Shown here: positions 51,697 through 61,232 of the stretch, one piece after another
Layout of the letters: each line of letters begins with the position of its first letter
How positions within the stretch are numbered: the stretch's first letter is position 1
Assembly (NCBI RefSeq): GCF_026651855.1
Contig: NZ_CP093281.1
Coordinates: 310,001-374,000, forward strand
Length of the DNA stretch: 64,000 nucleotides
Origin: Pseudomonas silvicola
GTDB taxonomy: Bacteria; Pseudomonadota; Gammaproteobacteria; Pseudomonadales; Pseudomonadaceae
Direction of reading: 5' to 3'
Position numbers and translations under genes: made by a program
Notes under the pieces: model-generated
The model's database searches: none
Seen by the model: the letters and a program-made list of their open reading frames with translations, nothing else
Told to the model about the DNA's origin: nothing

Positions 51697-52778
51697 TACA
51701 GCCCTCGCTCACGCGTCCAGATGCGTACCGGCTGTTGCGCATGTAACTCATTGACGCCTGCTGCGACCACGCGTTCACCGGCTTTCAGTCCATCGGTGAT
51801 CACTACGCCCTGGTTTGTGACTTCGCCGACGACGACGCTGATCTTCCAGCAGGCTGATCGCCGCTGCCTTGCACCACCCAGACATGAGGCTCATTGCGCT
51901 GGTGGCTGTCGGGGTTAAACACCGCTTCGACCGGCACAACCAGGGCTGCATGATTAACGTTGGCGGGAAGATTGGCCAGATTGATGGTGACAGTTCCACT
52001 GACACCCCCCACAGCCGGAAAATCGGCAGGGCGCGGCATGGTTAAGATCACCTGCCAGGTCAGTGTGTTGCTGCTACTGCTGCCGGTGTGCTCTTTGTAT
52101 TCAGCCTGAAATTCGCGATCTGGCAGCGTGTTAATGCGCACCACCGGGCGGTACGTCATGTTGCGGATATCCAGGGCGGTGAACAGGTTTTCCGGCACGT
52201 TAAACACCACATCAAGCAGGTCGGTGCGCGTTAACGTGGCGATGGTCTGGCCCGCCGCAATCACCTGATGATTACGCACATTGACCGTCGCCGCGGTGCC
52301 GCTAAAAGGCGCGGTTAAGGTCATCTGGCTTAACTCTTCACGGGCGAATTTGCAAGGCCGCGTTGGCGGCATCGCGGTTCGCGCGCTGCACGTCCATTTC
52401 GGCCTGAGAAATCGCCTGGCGCCCGGCCAGCGTCTGGAAGCGTGCAAACTGTCGCTGGGCTAACGTAGCGGCAGTCTGGCGTTCGTTAACGCGCTGCTGC
52501 GCCTCACGTGCCACCAGTCTGGCGATCACTTGTCCCTGTGTCACATTGTTGCCCTGGCGAATCTCCAGGGCGTCGATCTGTCCACCCCGTTTAAAGGAGA
52601 GGTCTGTGGAATCACCCGATTCAATGCGTGCGGGGAAGATGCGTTGCTGAGCCTCACCGGAAGCCACTACCTCAACCACTTTCACCATGCGCGGCAAAGG
52701 AGTAACTTCCGTTTTTTTTTGATCGCAACCTGTTGTTATCAATATAACAATGGCGATCAGCGGAAAATAACGCGTCAC
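51696..52778 (-). CDS. RND periplasmic adaptor lipoprotein (HlyD/AcrA family), frameshifted
   Basis: GTG at 52778 preferred (RBS TTGAGGAC); TTG 52799 is an in-frame alternative. Lipobox 'LIAIVILITTGCDQKK' with Cys near residue 17. 'RMVKVVEVVASGEAQQRIFP' opens the barrel. 'LSFKRGGQIDALEIRQGNNV' and 'AREAQQRVNERQTAATLAQR' form the lipoyl and coiled-coil hairpin. After a break near 52340, 'LTAPFSGTAATVNVRNHQVI' and AAGQTIATL return through the lipoyl domain. A break near 51830 precedes the membrane-proximal end, closing RIWTRERGL. About 360 residues. Confidence 0.88.
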
Positions 52779-52837
52779 GAGCTTGTCCTCAATCAGCAAT
52801 ATTGAATTAATTATTGGCGTTATTATTAGCGAGGTTC

Positions 52838-52948
52838 TTATTCGCCGAGCATTGAAACGACGGCGTAGGTAAATAACCCCACGGCAGAACAGGTTACAAT
52901 AGCGATAACCACATAAAGACTCAGGCGCAGCAGACTATAGTCCGGCAT
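52838..52948 (-). CDS. 36-residue single-pass membrane protein upstream of RND operon
   Basis: ATG at 52948 with a perfect GGAGG RBS 6 bp upstream. It gives MPDYSLLRLSLYVVIAIVTC, then SAVGLFTYAVVSMLGE, stop at 52838. One hydrophobic helix (residues 9-31) with a short polar N-terminus. It lies 60 bp upstream of the adaptor start on the same strand. Unlike its larger neighbours it is uninterrupted. Could be a small pump-associated protein of the AcrZ kind, a leader peptide, or unrelated. I do not recognise the family. Confidence 0.55.
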   Translation of the reverse strand: MPDYSLLRLSLYVVIAIVTCSAVGLFTYAVVSMLGE

Positions 52949-53537
52949 CGTTACCTCCATTAACAGTGGGCGAAATAGAGTCATCTCACTGCGGACGGAT
53001 AGGAGTGACGGTTAAGGTTTATTTGTTAAGCATGAGCATAGCTGTGTATATCCAAAAATGTAAAGTTTGATAAACGCAATAACTTTATCGCAAATCATGG
53101 AATTTAAGTCTGATTTGTTTGATTTAAACAGAGCTTTAAACCACGTTAACAACATAAACGCAAAGTGTGGCTTTTCTCGCCATTTCATTAACATAGGGGC
53201 GGGTTAATTTATTTTCGTTAAAAACGGCTTATTTATCTTTGGTTTAAAATTACGATAAAAATTGTTTTTTGATTACGGATGACTTTCCTCATAAAAGCAG
53301 AGTGAGTTGAATAATGCCTGTGCTACGTTTATAACGTTCATTTCTCTTGTCAAAGTTTGTCGTATAGATTATTTCCCTGCTCAATTTCTTTGAGCAGCCA
53401 TTAATGACATGTCTTTCAGTTATAAACGGGACTCACCTCAGGCAGTGCGTGGATGTTTGTCTTTGTATTTGAAGTGGATCTGTTAATAACGCGATGTCAC
53501 CGCCTTGATTTCCGAAACAGGATTTGAGGAGAAAGCG
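52949..53537. other. AT-rich intergenic region, no gene supported
   Basis: Divergent region between the RND operon and the cation ATPase. It is clearly AT-richer than the flanks. One 8-bp hairpin stands out: CTGCTCAA (53377-53384) with TTGAGCAG (53390-53397). A 60-codon minus-strand frame at 53012-53194 lacks an RBS and I do not believe it. Confidence 0.45.
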
Positions 53538-56219
53538 ATGAATACTAAATCGGAAAGGTCGTACTATCAGCTTTCTGTCGATGAAACCTTGGAGCCAGAC
53601 AGAAGTTCCTCGAAGGTATCTCGGTAGTGAAGCAACAGCACGCTTACAACAGTACGGTGAAAATGCCCTGCCACAAAGCCGGAACCAAGCCAGCATGGCT
53701 GCGCTTCCTCGCCCATTTTAACGATGTGCTGTTTACGTGTTACTCGCTGCCGCGCTGCTGACGGCAGTGATGGGCCACATTGGGTCGATACACTGGTCAT
53801 TCTCGGTGTGGCAGTGGTCAACGCGTTGATTGGTCATATCCAGGAGAGTAACGCGGAAAAATCCCTGCAAAGCATACGCAATATGCTCTCCAGTGAAACG
53901 GTGGTGATCCGCGCGGGTAACCATGAAACCCTGCCGACCACCGCGCTGGTGCCGGGTGATGTGGTGGTGATCCGCGCCGGGGATCGTATTCCTGCCGACC
54001 TGCGCGTGATCGAACCCACAATCTGCGCGTCGAAGAGGCGATACTCACCGGGAATCCACGGTGGTGGAAAACCACCGATGCGCTTGCGGGGCGAGACTTC
54101 CGTTAGGCGACCCGCACCAATTTACTGTTTTCGGGAACAACGGTCAGTTCCGGTGGCGGTAAAGGGCTGGTCGTCGCCACGGGCGGAGAGACCGAACTGG
54201 GGCACATCAATCAGATGATGTCCGATATCGAAAAACACCGCACGCCGCTGCTGGTGCAAATGGACAAGTTAGGGAAAGCCATCTTCCTGATTATCCTCGC
54301 GATGATGGCGGCACTGTTTGTCTTCAGTCTGCTGTTCCGCGATATGCCGGTCTCTGAACTGATGCTGTCATTGATCAGTCTGGCGGTGGCGTCTGTTCCT
54401 GAAGGCTTACCCGCCATTATCTCCATCATTCTCTCCCTTGGCGTGCAGACTATGGCGAAGCAGCAGGCGATCATTCGCAAGCTGCCGACGGTGGAAACGC
54501 TGGGTGCAATGACGGTGATCTGCTCGGATAAAACCGGCACGCTGACCATGAATGAGATGACGGTTAAAGCGGTGATCACCGCCGACCATATCTATCGGGT
54601 AGACGGTGACAGCTATGAACCGGTTGGCGCCATTCATAAAGCGGATGACGCCATACCGATTACCGTCACGGGCGGGTCCTTGCTCGAACAGTATCTGCGC
54701 ACCATCGATCTGTGTAATGACAGTCAATTGATTAAGGATGAGAGCGGCTTCTGGAAGATCACCGGAGGGCCGACAGAAGGTGCGCTCAAGGTACTGGCCG
54801 CCAAAGGGCAGTTGCCGGTGGTCACCACCGAGTTACGCAGTAAAATTCCGTTTGATTCGCAATACAAATATATGTCGACGTTGTACCGCATTGGTGACGA
54901 AGAGCGCGTGCTGATCACCGGCGCGCCGGATGTGCTGTTCCGGCTTTGTCAGCAGCAGCAAACCGAGCACGGCCTGCAACCGCTCGATATCAGCTGGTGG
55001 GAAGGCAAGATTGAAGAGTATGCGCGCGAAGGCTTGCGCATGGTGGCGGCAGCCTGGAAACCGGCGTTACCGGGACAAACTGAACTCACCCATCAGGATC
55101 TGCAACAGGGCGTGATTCTGCTCGGCATTGCCGGAATGATGGACCCGCCGCGCCCTGAAGCCATCACCGCGATTCGTGACTGTCTGCAAGCCGGCATACG
55201 CGTCAAAATGATCACCGGAGACCACCCGCAAACCGCGATGAGCATTGGGCAGATGCTGGGGATTGGCAATGCAGACTCAGCCATCACCGGGCGTGAACTG
55301 GAAGTGATGGACGATCACCAGTTGAGTGATGCCGCGCAGGCCTACGACATCTTTGCCCGCACCAGTCCGGAGGATAAATTCCGTCTGGTTCAGGCGTTGC
55401 AGAGTAAGCAAGAGGTAGTCGGTATGACCGGGGACGGCGTGAACGATGCGCCCGCCCTGAAGCGCGCCGATGTCGGTATCGCGATGGGCATTAAAGGCAC
55501 CGAAGTGACCAAGGAAGCCGCCGATATGGTGCTCACGGATGATAACTTCGCCACCATTGCCAGCGCAGTAAGGGAAGGGCGCCGGGTTTATGACAACCTG
55601 AAAAAAACCATCCTGTTTATTATGCCCACCAACCTCGCACAGGGGTTGTTGATCATCATCGCCCTGCTGGCGGGGAATCTCATTCCGCTCACGCCGGTAC
55701 TGATTCTGTGGATGAACATGGCGACGTCGGCCACGCTGTCGTTTGGTCTGGCATTTGAAGAGGGTGAAAAACATCATGCGCCGACCGCCGCGCGATCCCA
55801 AACTGCATGTGATGGATGGGTTCGCTATCTGGCGCGTGGTGTTTGTTGGCTCAATGATTGCGATAAGTGCGTTTGTGCTGGAAGCCTGGCTGCAGCCGCG
55901 TGGCTATTCCCCTGAGTTTATCCGCACCGTGCTGTTGCAGACGCTGGTTACCGCGCAGTGGTTCTATATGCTCAACTGCCGTGTGTCGGACGGCTTCTCA
56001 CTGAGCAAAGGGCTGCTGATGAACAAAGGGATCTGGATCGTCAGCGCGGTGCTGCTGGTGCTGCAACTGCTGATCATCTACGCGCCATTTATGCAGCTGC
56101 TATTCGGTACCACTGGACTGCCATTCCGTTATTGGGTGATCACCTTCATCATCGGTTTCGTGATGTTCCTGATTGTAGAAGTTGAGAAACCGCTCACCCG
56201 CCGATTCAGAACGGCTTGA
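53538..56219 (+). CDS. P2-type cation-transporting ATPase (SERCA/Na+,Ca2+-like), frameshifted
   Basis: ATG 53538 with the RBS GAGGAGAAAG. N-terminal cation ATPase domain 'SEATARLQQYGENALPQSRN' after a break. TM1-2, then 'VILGVAVVNALIGHIQESNA' and 'TALVPGDVVVIRAGDRIPAD' (actuator), TGES-type 'ILTGES' after a break near 54045. 'SLAVASVPEGLPAIISIILS' is the TM4 ion site; 'MTVICSDKTGTLTMNEMTVK' has the phosphorylated Asp. 'KMITGDHPQTAMSIGQMLGI' and 'MTGDGVNDAPALKRADVGIA' follow. The C-terminal six-helix domain is shifted near 55770. About 893 residues. The IIC family pumps Ca2+, Na+ or Mg2+; the ion is not resolvable here. Confidence 0.9.
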
Positions 56220-56226
56220 GTCTGCT

Positions 56227-56262
56227 GCCGCCCGTCACGCTGGTGTCAGCGAGGCGGGCGGT
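56227..56262 (+). terminator. Two-stem terminator-like hairpin after the ATPase gene
   Basis: GCCGCCCG (56227-56234) pairs with CGGGCGGT (56255-56262), enclosing a smaller CGCTG/CAGCG stem. GTTT follows. Position is 8 bp after the stop. Confidence 0.6.
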
Positions 56263-56336
56263 GTTTAAGACGATACATGTTGATTTCGGGCCAAAAGATG
56301 GGATTTAAACGTTGCAGGACATTTGCTGTCATCAAG

Positions 56337-56651
56337 TCAGAGAGGAAAGTGTCGCACGGGCTCGACAACCTTCACCGGTTTCTTTCTCTTTGGTTTTGTC
56401 GCCCTGCACAGTGCTGGCATAGCTGCCTTAGATTTTTCTGGCTCGATAGTCTTATTCACAGTGATACAGCACGGGCAGTAATGAACATTCGCATATTGCG
56501 CTGCGGCGACGGTTAATGCCTGGCTGTGGTTATACATACTGCCAATAAACGCCCGTGAATCGATACCGGGTAACTGTTCACATCCTGCGGTATGCAACAG
56601 CAAGCCCCTGCGGGCGTGATCGCAGACGTAATATTTCGTTGCCTTATACAT
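56337..56651 (-). CDS. Hypothetical cysteine-containing protein, 104 residues
   Basis: ATG at 56651, uninterrupted. Contains four well-spaced cysteines (residues 9, 24, 59, 61) including an HYCPCC cluster (residues 57-62), and a basic C-terminus (KPKRKKPVKVV). 'GSMYNHSQALTVAAAQYANV' gives a mixed helix. No signal peptide. A metal- or redox-active Cys site is possible. I do not recognise the family. The intact frame over 315 bases, in a window full of indels, gives only moderate support. Confidence 0.5.
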   Translation of the reverse strand: MYKATKYYVCDHARRGLLLHTAGCEQLPGIDSRAFIGSMYNHSQALTVAAAQYANVHYCPCCITVNKTIEPEKSKAAMPALCRATKPKRKKPVKVVEPVRHFPL

Positions 56652-56689
56652 GGTTTTTTATCCGTTTGCTGTGTGAGTCAATGGACTCA

Positions 56690-57049
56690 TTAAAGTTTAT
56701 CGTATTCAATATCTTGTAAATTTGAACATCTCACTACGGCCTGAAACTCAGATTGCCCACGATGGCTCGCCAAAGTAAACGGAACGATAATACGTGTACC
56801 ATTTTTTGCTACGCTTTCGTTGTGGAACAGAAGAGAGCCCAGGGTGATTCTATTTTTTCCAAACATCTCGGTATGGGATTTATTGAGGAGACCTTTCTCT
56901 ACGGCAATAACCGCATCACGACTGTGAACGGTCACACAGGCTATTTCATCTTTTTGATTTTCTACGTTCCGCGAATATACCTCATAACCCGACGCAGACA
57001 AAATAATCCCCAGGGCACCGAGTGCTCCAACCTTAGCGGAAGTCTTCAT
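56690..57049 (-). CDS. Hypothetical exported or membrane-anchored protein, 119 residues
   Basis: ATG at 57049 (RBS AAGGAAT). The N-terminal hydrophobic segment 'VGALGALGIILSASGYEVY' (residues 7-25) is a signal anchor. The rest is soluble and beta-rich: 'IACVTVHSRDAVIAVEKGLL', 'NRITLGSLLFHNESVAKNGT', 'IIVPFTLASHRGQSEFQAVV', then RCSNLQDIEY, with two Cys (residues 38 and 109) that could pair in the periplasm. Uninterrupted. Lies 38 bp upstream of the other hypothetical on the same strand, so the two may be co-transcribed. Function unknown. Confidence 0.58.
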   Translation of the reverse strand: MKTSAKVGALGALGIILSASGYEVYSRNVENQKDEIACVTVHSRDAVIAVEKGLLNKSHTEMFGKNRITLGSLLFHNESVAKNGTRIIVPFTLASHRGQSEFQAVVRCSNLQDIEYDKL

Positions 57050-57151
57050 TTTAAATTCCTTAAGTGCTTCACAAACAGTCTCTGGTCTAACTAACGGAAA
57101 ATCAAGACTATTTCTGGTTTATTTGATGAAATGAATTGATGTGTATTGCAG

Positions 57152-57295
57152 ATGCCGCCTGGTCATTATCTGATAATGGTTGGGATAAAATCTGAATATT
57201 ACGTACCACAAAAAAATCCTGTGAGATTTATTGAAGAGGGACTCGAACAAATAAAACGGGCATTAAAGCCAAAGTACATCAAATATCCTGGTTAA
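57152..57295 (+). CDS. Short ORF of 47 residues, doubtful
   Basis: ATG 57152 to TAA 57295: MPPGHYLIMVGIKSEYYVPQ, then a charged helical tail (RFIEEGLEQIKRALKPKYIK). The amino-acid mix looks protein-like, but no RBS precedes it. It could be the tail of a gene whose 5' part is shifted, or chance. Confidence 0.25.
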   Translation: MPPGHYLIMVGIKSEYYVPQKNPVRFIEEGLEQIKRALKPKYIKYPG

Positions 57296-57599
57296 TAACT
57301 TGTTAATGGTAGAGTTATGGCATTCTCATGACATTTTTTCCTGGATTAATGCTGAGGCCAGAAGTATCTGATGATAAAAACTCACAGCTCGCTCATTCAG
57401 CAGGGCTATTCACATTAATCAATGAATCACCGCGAAGCTGAAACGCTCGTCGTGCATCTGGTCAGATAAAAAGATCAGTGTGTTAAAACAGCAAATGGTT
57501 TAACCTTTAACGACCGTCTGCAGTAGATTTAAAGTAAGCTTAATAAAATCAGTGAGTTGATTGACGTTTTATTGAGCGGCCTTTTGATTGACTGCGACC
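57296..57599. other. AT-rich stretch upstream of the TPP riboswitch, no gene supported
   Basis: About 300 bases without a coding pattern. It must hold the promoter of the riboswitch operon. TTGATTGAC occurs twice, at about 57556 and 57585, the first being a possible -35 region. Confidence 0.35.
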
Positions 57600-57714
57600 T
57601 GTTCCAGGGGGTGCCCGGTTAGCGGGCTGAGATTCTACCCGCCAGCGTTTTCGCGTTGGCAACGTGGTGACCCTACGAACCTGATCCGGCTAATACCGGC
57701 GTAGGAGCGGAACA
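57600..57714 (+). ncRNA. TPP riboswitch (THI element)
   Basis: All conserved blocks are present in order: the closing stem TGTTCC (57600-57605) with GGAACA (57709-57714); GGGGTGCCCG; the pyrimidine-binding CTGAGAT at 57627-57633; a variable P3 arm (CCGCCAGCG...CGTTGGC); ACCC; then GAACCTGATC and CGGCTAATACCGGCGTAGG, the pyrophosphate-sensing half. In enteric bacteria this aptamer shuts expression down when thiamine pyrophosphate is abundant, generally at translation initiation. Downstream, TCAGGC/GCCTGA (57773-57787) may belong to the expression platform. No thi gene follows; the next genes are the LuxE/LuxC/SDR operon. Confidence 0.95.
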
Positions 57715-57822
57715 CAGGGCGACACTGCGTCCTGATCCCATCTTTGTGCTTGTAGCGGACAGACTCTACTCATCAGGCCCGGCCTGAGAAATTTCGCGCA
57801 ATCGCAACTGGTGGACTCGCCC

Positions 57823-58899
57823 ATGACTGAAGCTGCTTTGATCGACGCTTTGCTCACCTTCTTCAACGTCAGGATACAACCGACGACGACTTTAACCGCA
57901 TGGCGCTTGCCGTCTTCGCGTACCAATTTGAACACAACCTCCCTTATCGCCGTTTCGCCATGCAGCGCGGTCGCACACCGTTTATGGTGAAAAACTGGCG
58001 TGCCATCCCGGCAATTCCCATTACCGCGTTTAAGGATCTGACGCTGAGCTGCCATGCCACCGATGACGTCGAAGCGGTATTTATGACCAGCGGAACCACC
58101 GGCACGGTGAAAGGTCGCAGCTATCATCCGACGCTTGACGTCTGGAAATGCTCGATGATGCAGAATTTCAGCCAGCGCTTTATGGCGGGCGAAGAGCGGA
58201 TTCGCATGGGCATTTTGTTCCCTGATAATCGGGCGCTGCCCAACTCTTCGCTGGCCCATTACCTGACATTAGCGGTGGAAAAATTTGGCACCGCCGAGAG
58301 CGAAGTGCTGTTGGATGACAGCGGTATCGCGATGGATCGCCTGTTTGCTGCGTTGGAGCAGGCTGAAGCACAGGGCGAACCTTATGCGCTGCTGGGCGCG
58401 AGCTACAGCTTTGTCCATCTGCTCGACGAACTGCAGCGCCAGGGGCGACATTTGCATTACCCGCTGAAGCCGAATTTTGGATACCGGTGGATTTAAGGCA
58501 ATCCCGTGAGATTGAGGCCGAGCAGTTTTACGCCGAGCTGAGTGCGGCGTTGGGCGTGCCGCGCACGCACTGTATCAACATGTACGGCATGACCGAACTG
58601 AGCAGCCAGTTTTATGACGATGGCAACGTTGCCTGTCCTCGGTGAAATCCGGCCCGCACTGGATCCGCACCCGCGTGGTCAATCCACTCACAGGCGATGA
58701 AGTGCCCGAAGGCGAGATGGGCGTGCTGGTGCACCATGATCTGGCTCATTTCAATTCAGTGTCTGCCTTACTGACCGAGGATGCTGGCCGCGCGGTCACT
58801 GGCGGCTTCCATCTGCTAGGCCGGGTCACCGGAGCGGATGCGAAGGGCTGTTCGCTGGCGATGGAAGAGTTCCTGGCTGCTGCGCAGGGTGCAGTGTGA
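57823..58899 (+). CDS. LuxE-like acyl-adenylating protein (acyl-protein synthetase family), frameshifted
   Basis: ATG 57823. After a break near 57870 the sequence is 'MALAVFAYQFEHNLPYRRFA' and 'WRAIPAIPITAFKDLTLSCH'. The adenylate P-loop is 'VEAVFMTSGTTGTVKGR' (S/TSGTTG), and 'CINMYGMTELSSQFYDDG' is the ANL A5 (YGxTE) motif. The end, 'SALLTEDAGRAVTGGFHLLG' then RVTGADAKGCSLAMEEFL, carries the RxxGxxxKGCSL segment of LuxE. Breaks near 58485, 58525 and 58640. About 358 residues, the LuxE size. LuxE activates a carboxylic acid as acyl-AMP and passes it to the reductase. No luciferase genes are near. Confidence 0.85.
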
Positions 58900-60341
58900 A
58901 AGAGGTCGCGGTTATCTACCGGGATGTTTATCACCTGAAGGGGTGCAGTGGCGCACGCTGAGTTTTAGCCATCACGGCCAGCATCTGGATGTCGACGTGC
59001 CCGATCTGAATCCGGCACAAATTACACTTCTCAGCGCACATCTGCGCGATCACGCTCGCGCTTATCTCACAACGCTGAGCGTGGCGAAGATCGTCGCAAT
59101 TATTGATGAGGCCATTACGCGTTTGCTGGATCGAAACCATCCACTGCGCCGCAAGGCCGAAATGCTGCTGCCGATTGTCACCGGTTATGACGCTGAGATG
59201 ATTCGCCTTGGGCTTACCGGATACCTCAAAACTTTTCGACAGCCGCAGCTCAAGCGCTTTTTAACCGAGGACTTTAACGATCCACAGCTGCTGGATGATT
59301 TTCAGCCGCGACCTAATGGTGGCTTCGCACGGGCATTTGGCCCGGATCTGCTCATGCATATCTGGGCAGGAAATGTGCCGGGTCTACCGCTGTGGAGTCT
59401 GATTTGTGGATTGCTGGTGAAGCGGGCAGCGTGGGCAAATTGCCAGTGCTGAACCGCTGATGGCGGGCTGGTTCGCGCAACTGCTGGCTGAAATCGATCC
59501 CCAACTTGGCGAATGCCTGGCGGTAGTGTGGTGGAAAGGCGGCGAAGCCGAAGCAGAAAACACTGGTTAACACAGCCTGACGTGGTGATGGCTTACGGTG
59601 GTAATGCCGCGTTGGCTGCAATCAAACACCAACTGCCGGTCACCACGCGTTTTCTGCCGCACGGCCATAAAATCAGCGTTGGACTGGTGGCGCGTTCGGC
59701 GCTGGATACAAGGCAGGGCGTCGAACTGGCGCAGCGCGCGGCCTATGACGTCATGCGCTATGACCAGGCGGGATGTTACTCACCGCAAATGCTGTTTGTC
59801 GAACGCGGCGGGCGCATCGCGCCGCAGGAATTCGCGGAGTATATCGCCCATGAACTGCGTGCGCTGGCGCGCAAATATTCACGTCGCGCGCTCTCTTCGG
59901 CTGAAATGAACAGCGTGGCGGCCTGGCGCAGCCGTGAAGAGATTCGCGCGTTGCAGGACGATCGCATCCTGTTCGGCGAGCCAACGGACAGCTGGTCGGT
60001 GGTGGTAGTAGATGGCCCCGAAGCTCTGATGCCGTCGGCACTCGGACGCACGCTTAAAGTGGTGGCCGTTGATGAGATTGAGGATGCGATTGCATTGATT
60101 TCGCTGCAGAAAATTTATCTGCAAACGGCGGCGGTGGCGGCCACTCCGCGCGAGCGTTTGTTCTCGCCGCACGGCTAGGCAAGCCGGCATCACCCGCATT
60201 ACTGCCTTTGGCAGCATGACCTCGCCTGCTGCCGGATGGCATCACGATGGCCGCTTCAGCCTGCTGGACCTGGTCACCTTTACGGAAATAGAGGCATCTG
60301 CTGAAACTGCCGCTGAGCGCTTCGCGCCCTATGCGGATTGA
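58896..60341 (+). CDS. LuxC-like acyl reductase, frameshifted
   Basis: GTG 58896 overlaps the LuxE-like stop (GTGTGA). Early break near 58925, then 'AHLRDHARAYLTTLSVAKIV' and 'RRKAEMLLPIVTGYDAEMIR'. 'DLLMHIWAGNVPGLPLWSLI' then CGLLVK is the LuxC NADPH-site block. Breaks near 59410-59530. 'TTRFLPHGHKISVGLVARSA' and 'DVMRYDQAGCYSPQMLFVER' contain the nucleophilic Cys (DQxxCxSPQ). A break near 60175 precedes 'RITAFGSMTSPAAGWHHDGR' and the end RFAPYAD at 60341. About 480 residues. Predicted to reduce the activated acyl group to an aldehyde with NADPH. Confidence 0.86.
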
Positions 60342-60367
60342 ATCCACGTTTTTACAGGAGGTAAACG

Positions 60368-61130
60368 ATGAAATTTGCTGATCAAACGATTCTGGTGACG
60401 GGTGCGAGTCGGGGTATTGGTGCAGCTATCGCGCAGGCGTTCGCCGCAGAAGGCGCGCTGGTGGTGGTGAACTACCTGCGCAGTGAAGCCGCCGCGATGG
60501 AAGTGGTAAAAAGCTGTGAAGCACGCGGTTCGGCCATCGCCATTCGAGCCGATGTCACCTCAGCAGAGCAGGTAGCGGCAATGATGGAGCAGATCGCTAA
60601 CACCACGGGTCGTCTGGATGCGGTGGTGAACAATGCTTTCGCGCCTTATGTTTTCGATACCGACAATCGACAGCGATTTTGGGAAACGTCATGGCAGGGC
60701 TACCAAAGCCAGTTTGACGGTGCCGTCGGCGCGGCCTACAACGTCTGCCAGGCTGCGTTGCCGCTGATGCGCTCACGCACACGCGGCAGCATTATCAATC
60801 TTTCCAGCGATCTGGTGGCGCGTCCTTCTGTTCCTTACCTCGATTACGTCACGGCGAAATCCGCATTAATAGGCTTTAGCCGTTCACTCGCCGCCGAACT
60901 GGGGCCACTGGGGATTCGCGTGAACTGTGTTGCGCCGGGTCTGGTCTATCCCACGGATGCCAGCAGTGCGACGCGAGAAGACGCGCGATTTTATCACCGC
61001 ACAAACGCCGCTGCGCCGAATTGCCGAGCCAGTGGATGTCGCCGGTCCGGTGATGTTTTTAGCCTCAGAATGGAGCGAGTTTGTCACCGGGCAAACGCTG
61101 TATGTGGATGGCGGGTTGGTAATGGGATGA
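60368..61130 (+). CDS. Short-chain dehydrogenase/reductase (FabG-like), frameshifted near end
   Basis: ATG 60368 with an excellent AGGAGG RBS, 26 bp after the LuxC-like stop. 'ILVTGASRGIGAAIAQAFAA' is the TGxxxGIG cofactor motif and 'LDAVVNNAFAPYVFDTDN' the NNA block. 'SIINLSSDLVARPSVPYLDY' with VTAKSALIGFSRSL supplies catalytic Ser, Tyr and Lys (YxxxK). One break near 60980, then 'LRRIAEPVDVAGPVMFLASE' and 'WSEFVTGQTLYVDGGLVMG'. 254 residues. Could reduce the aldehyde made by LuxC-like to an alcohol, or act on an oxoacyl substrate. Member of the TPP-riboswitch operon. Confidence 0.9.
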
Positions 61131-61232
61131 CGGGGCCGAACGCTAATAGTGTTGGCAGCACGATGGGTTAACGTTAGTCTGATCACTGATGTATCAATTT
61201 GCTAACGCCGCTTAACGTAAACAGGAGGTTTA

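Noticed and set aside
53012-53194. 60-codon minus-strand frame in the ATPase upstream region
   Set aside because: No RBS, low-complexity AT-rich sequence, no protein-like pattern.
53377-53397. Terminator or riboswitch upstream of the P-type ATPase
   Set aside because: Only an isolated 8-bp hairpin without a T tract or conserved aptamer blocks.
57823-60341. Bioluminescence (lux) operon
   Set aside because: LuxE- and LuxC-like genes are present but there is no luxA, luxB or luxD and the control element is a TPP riboswitch.
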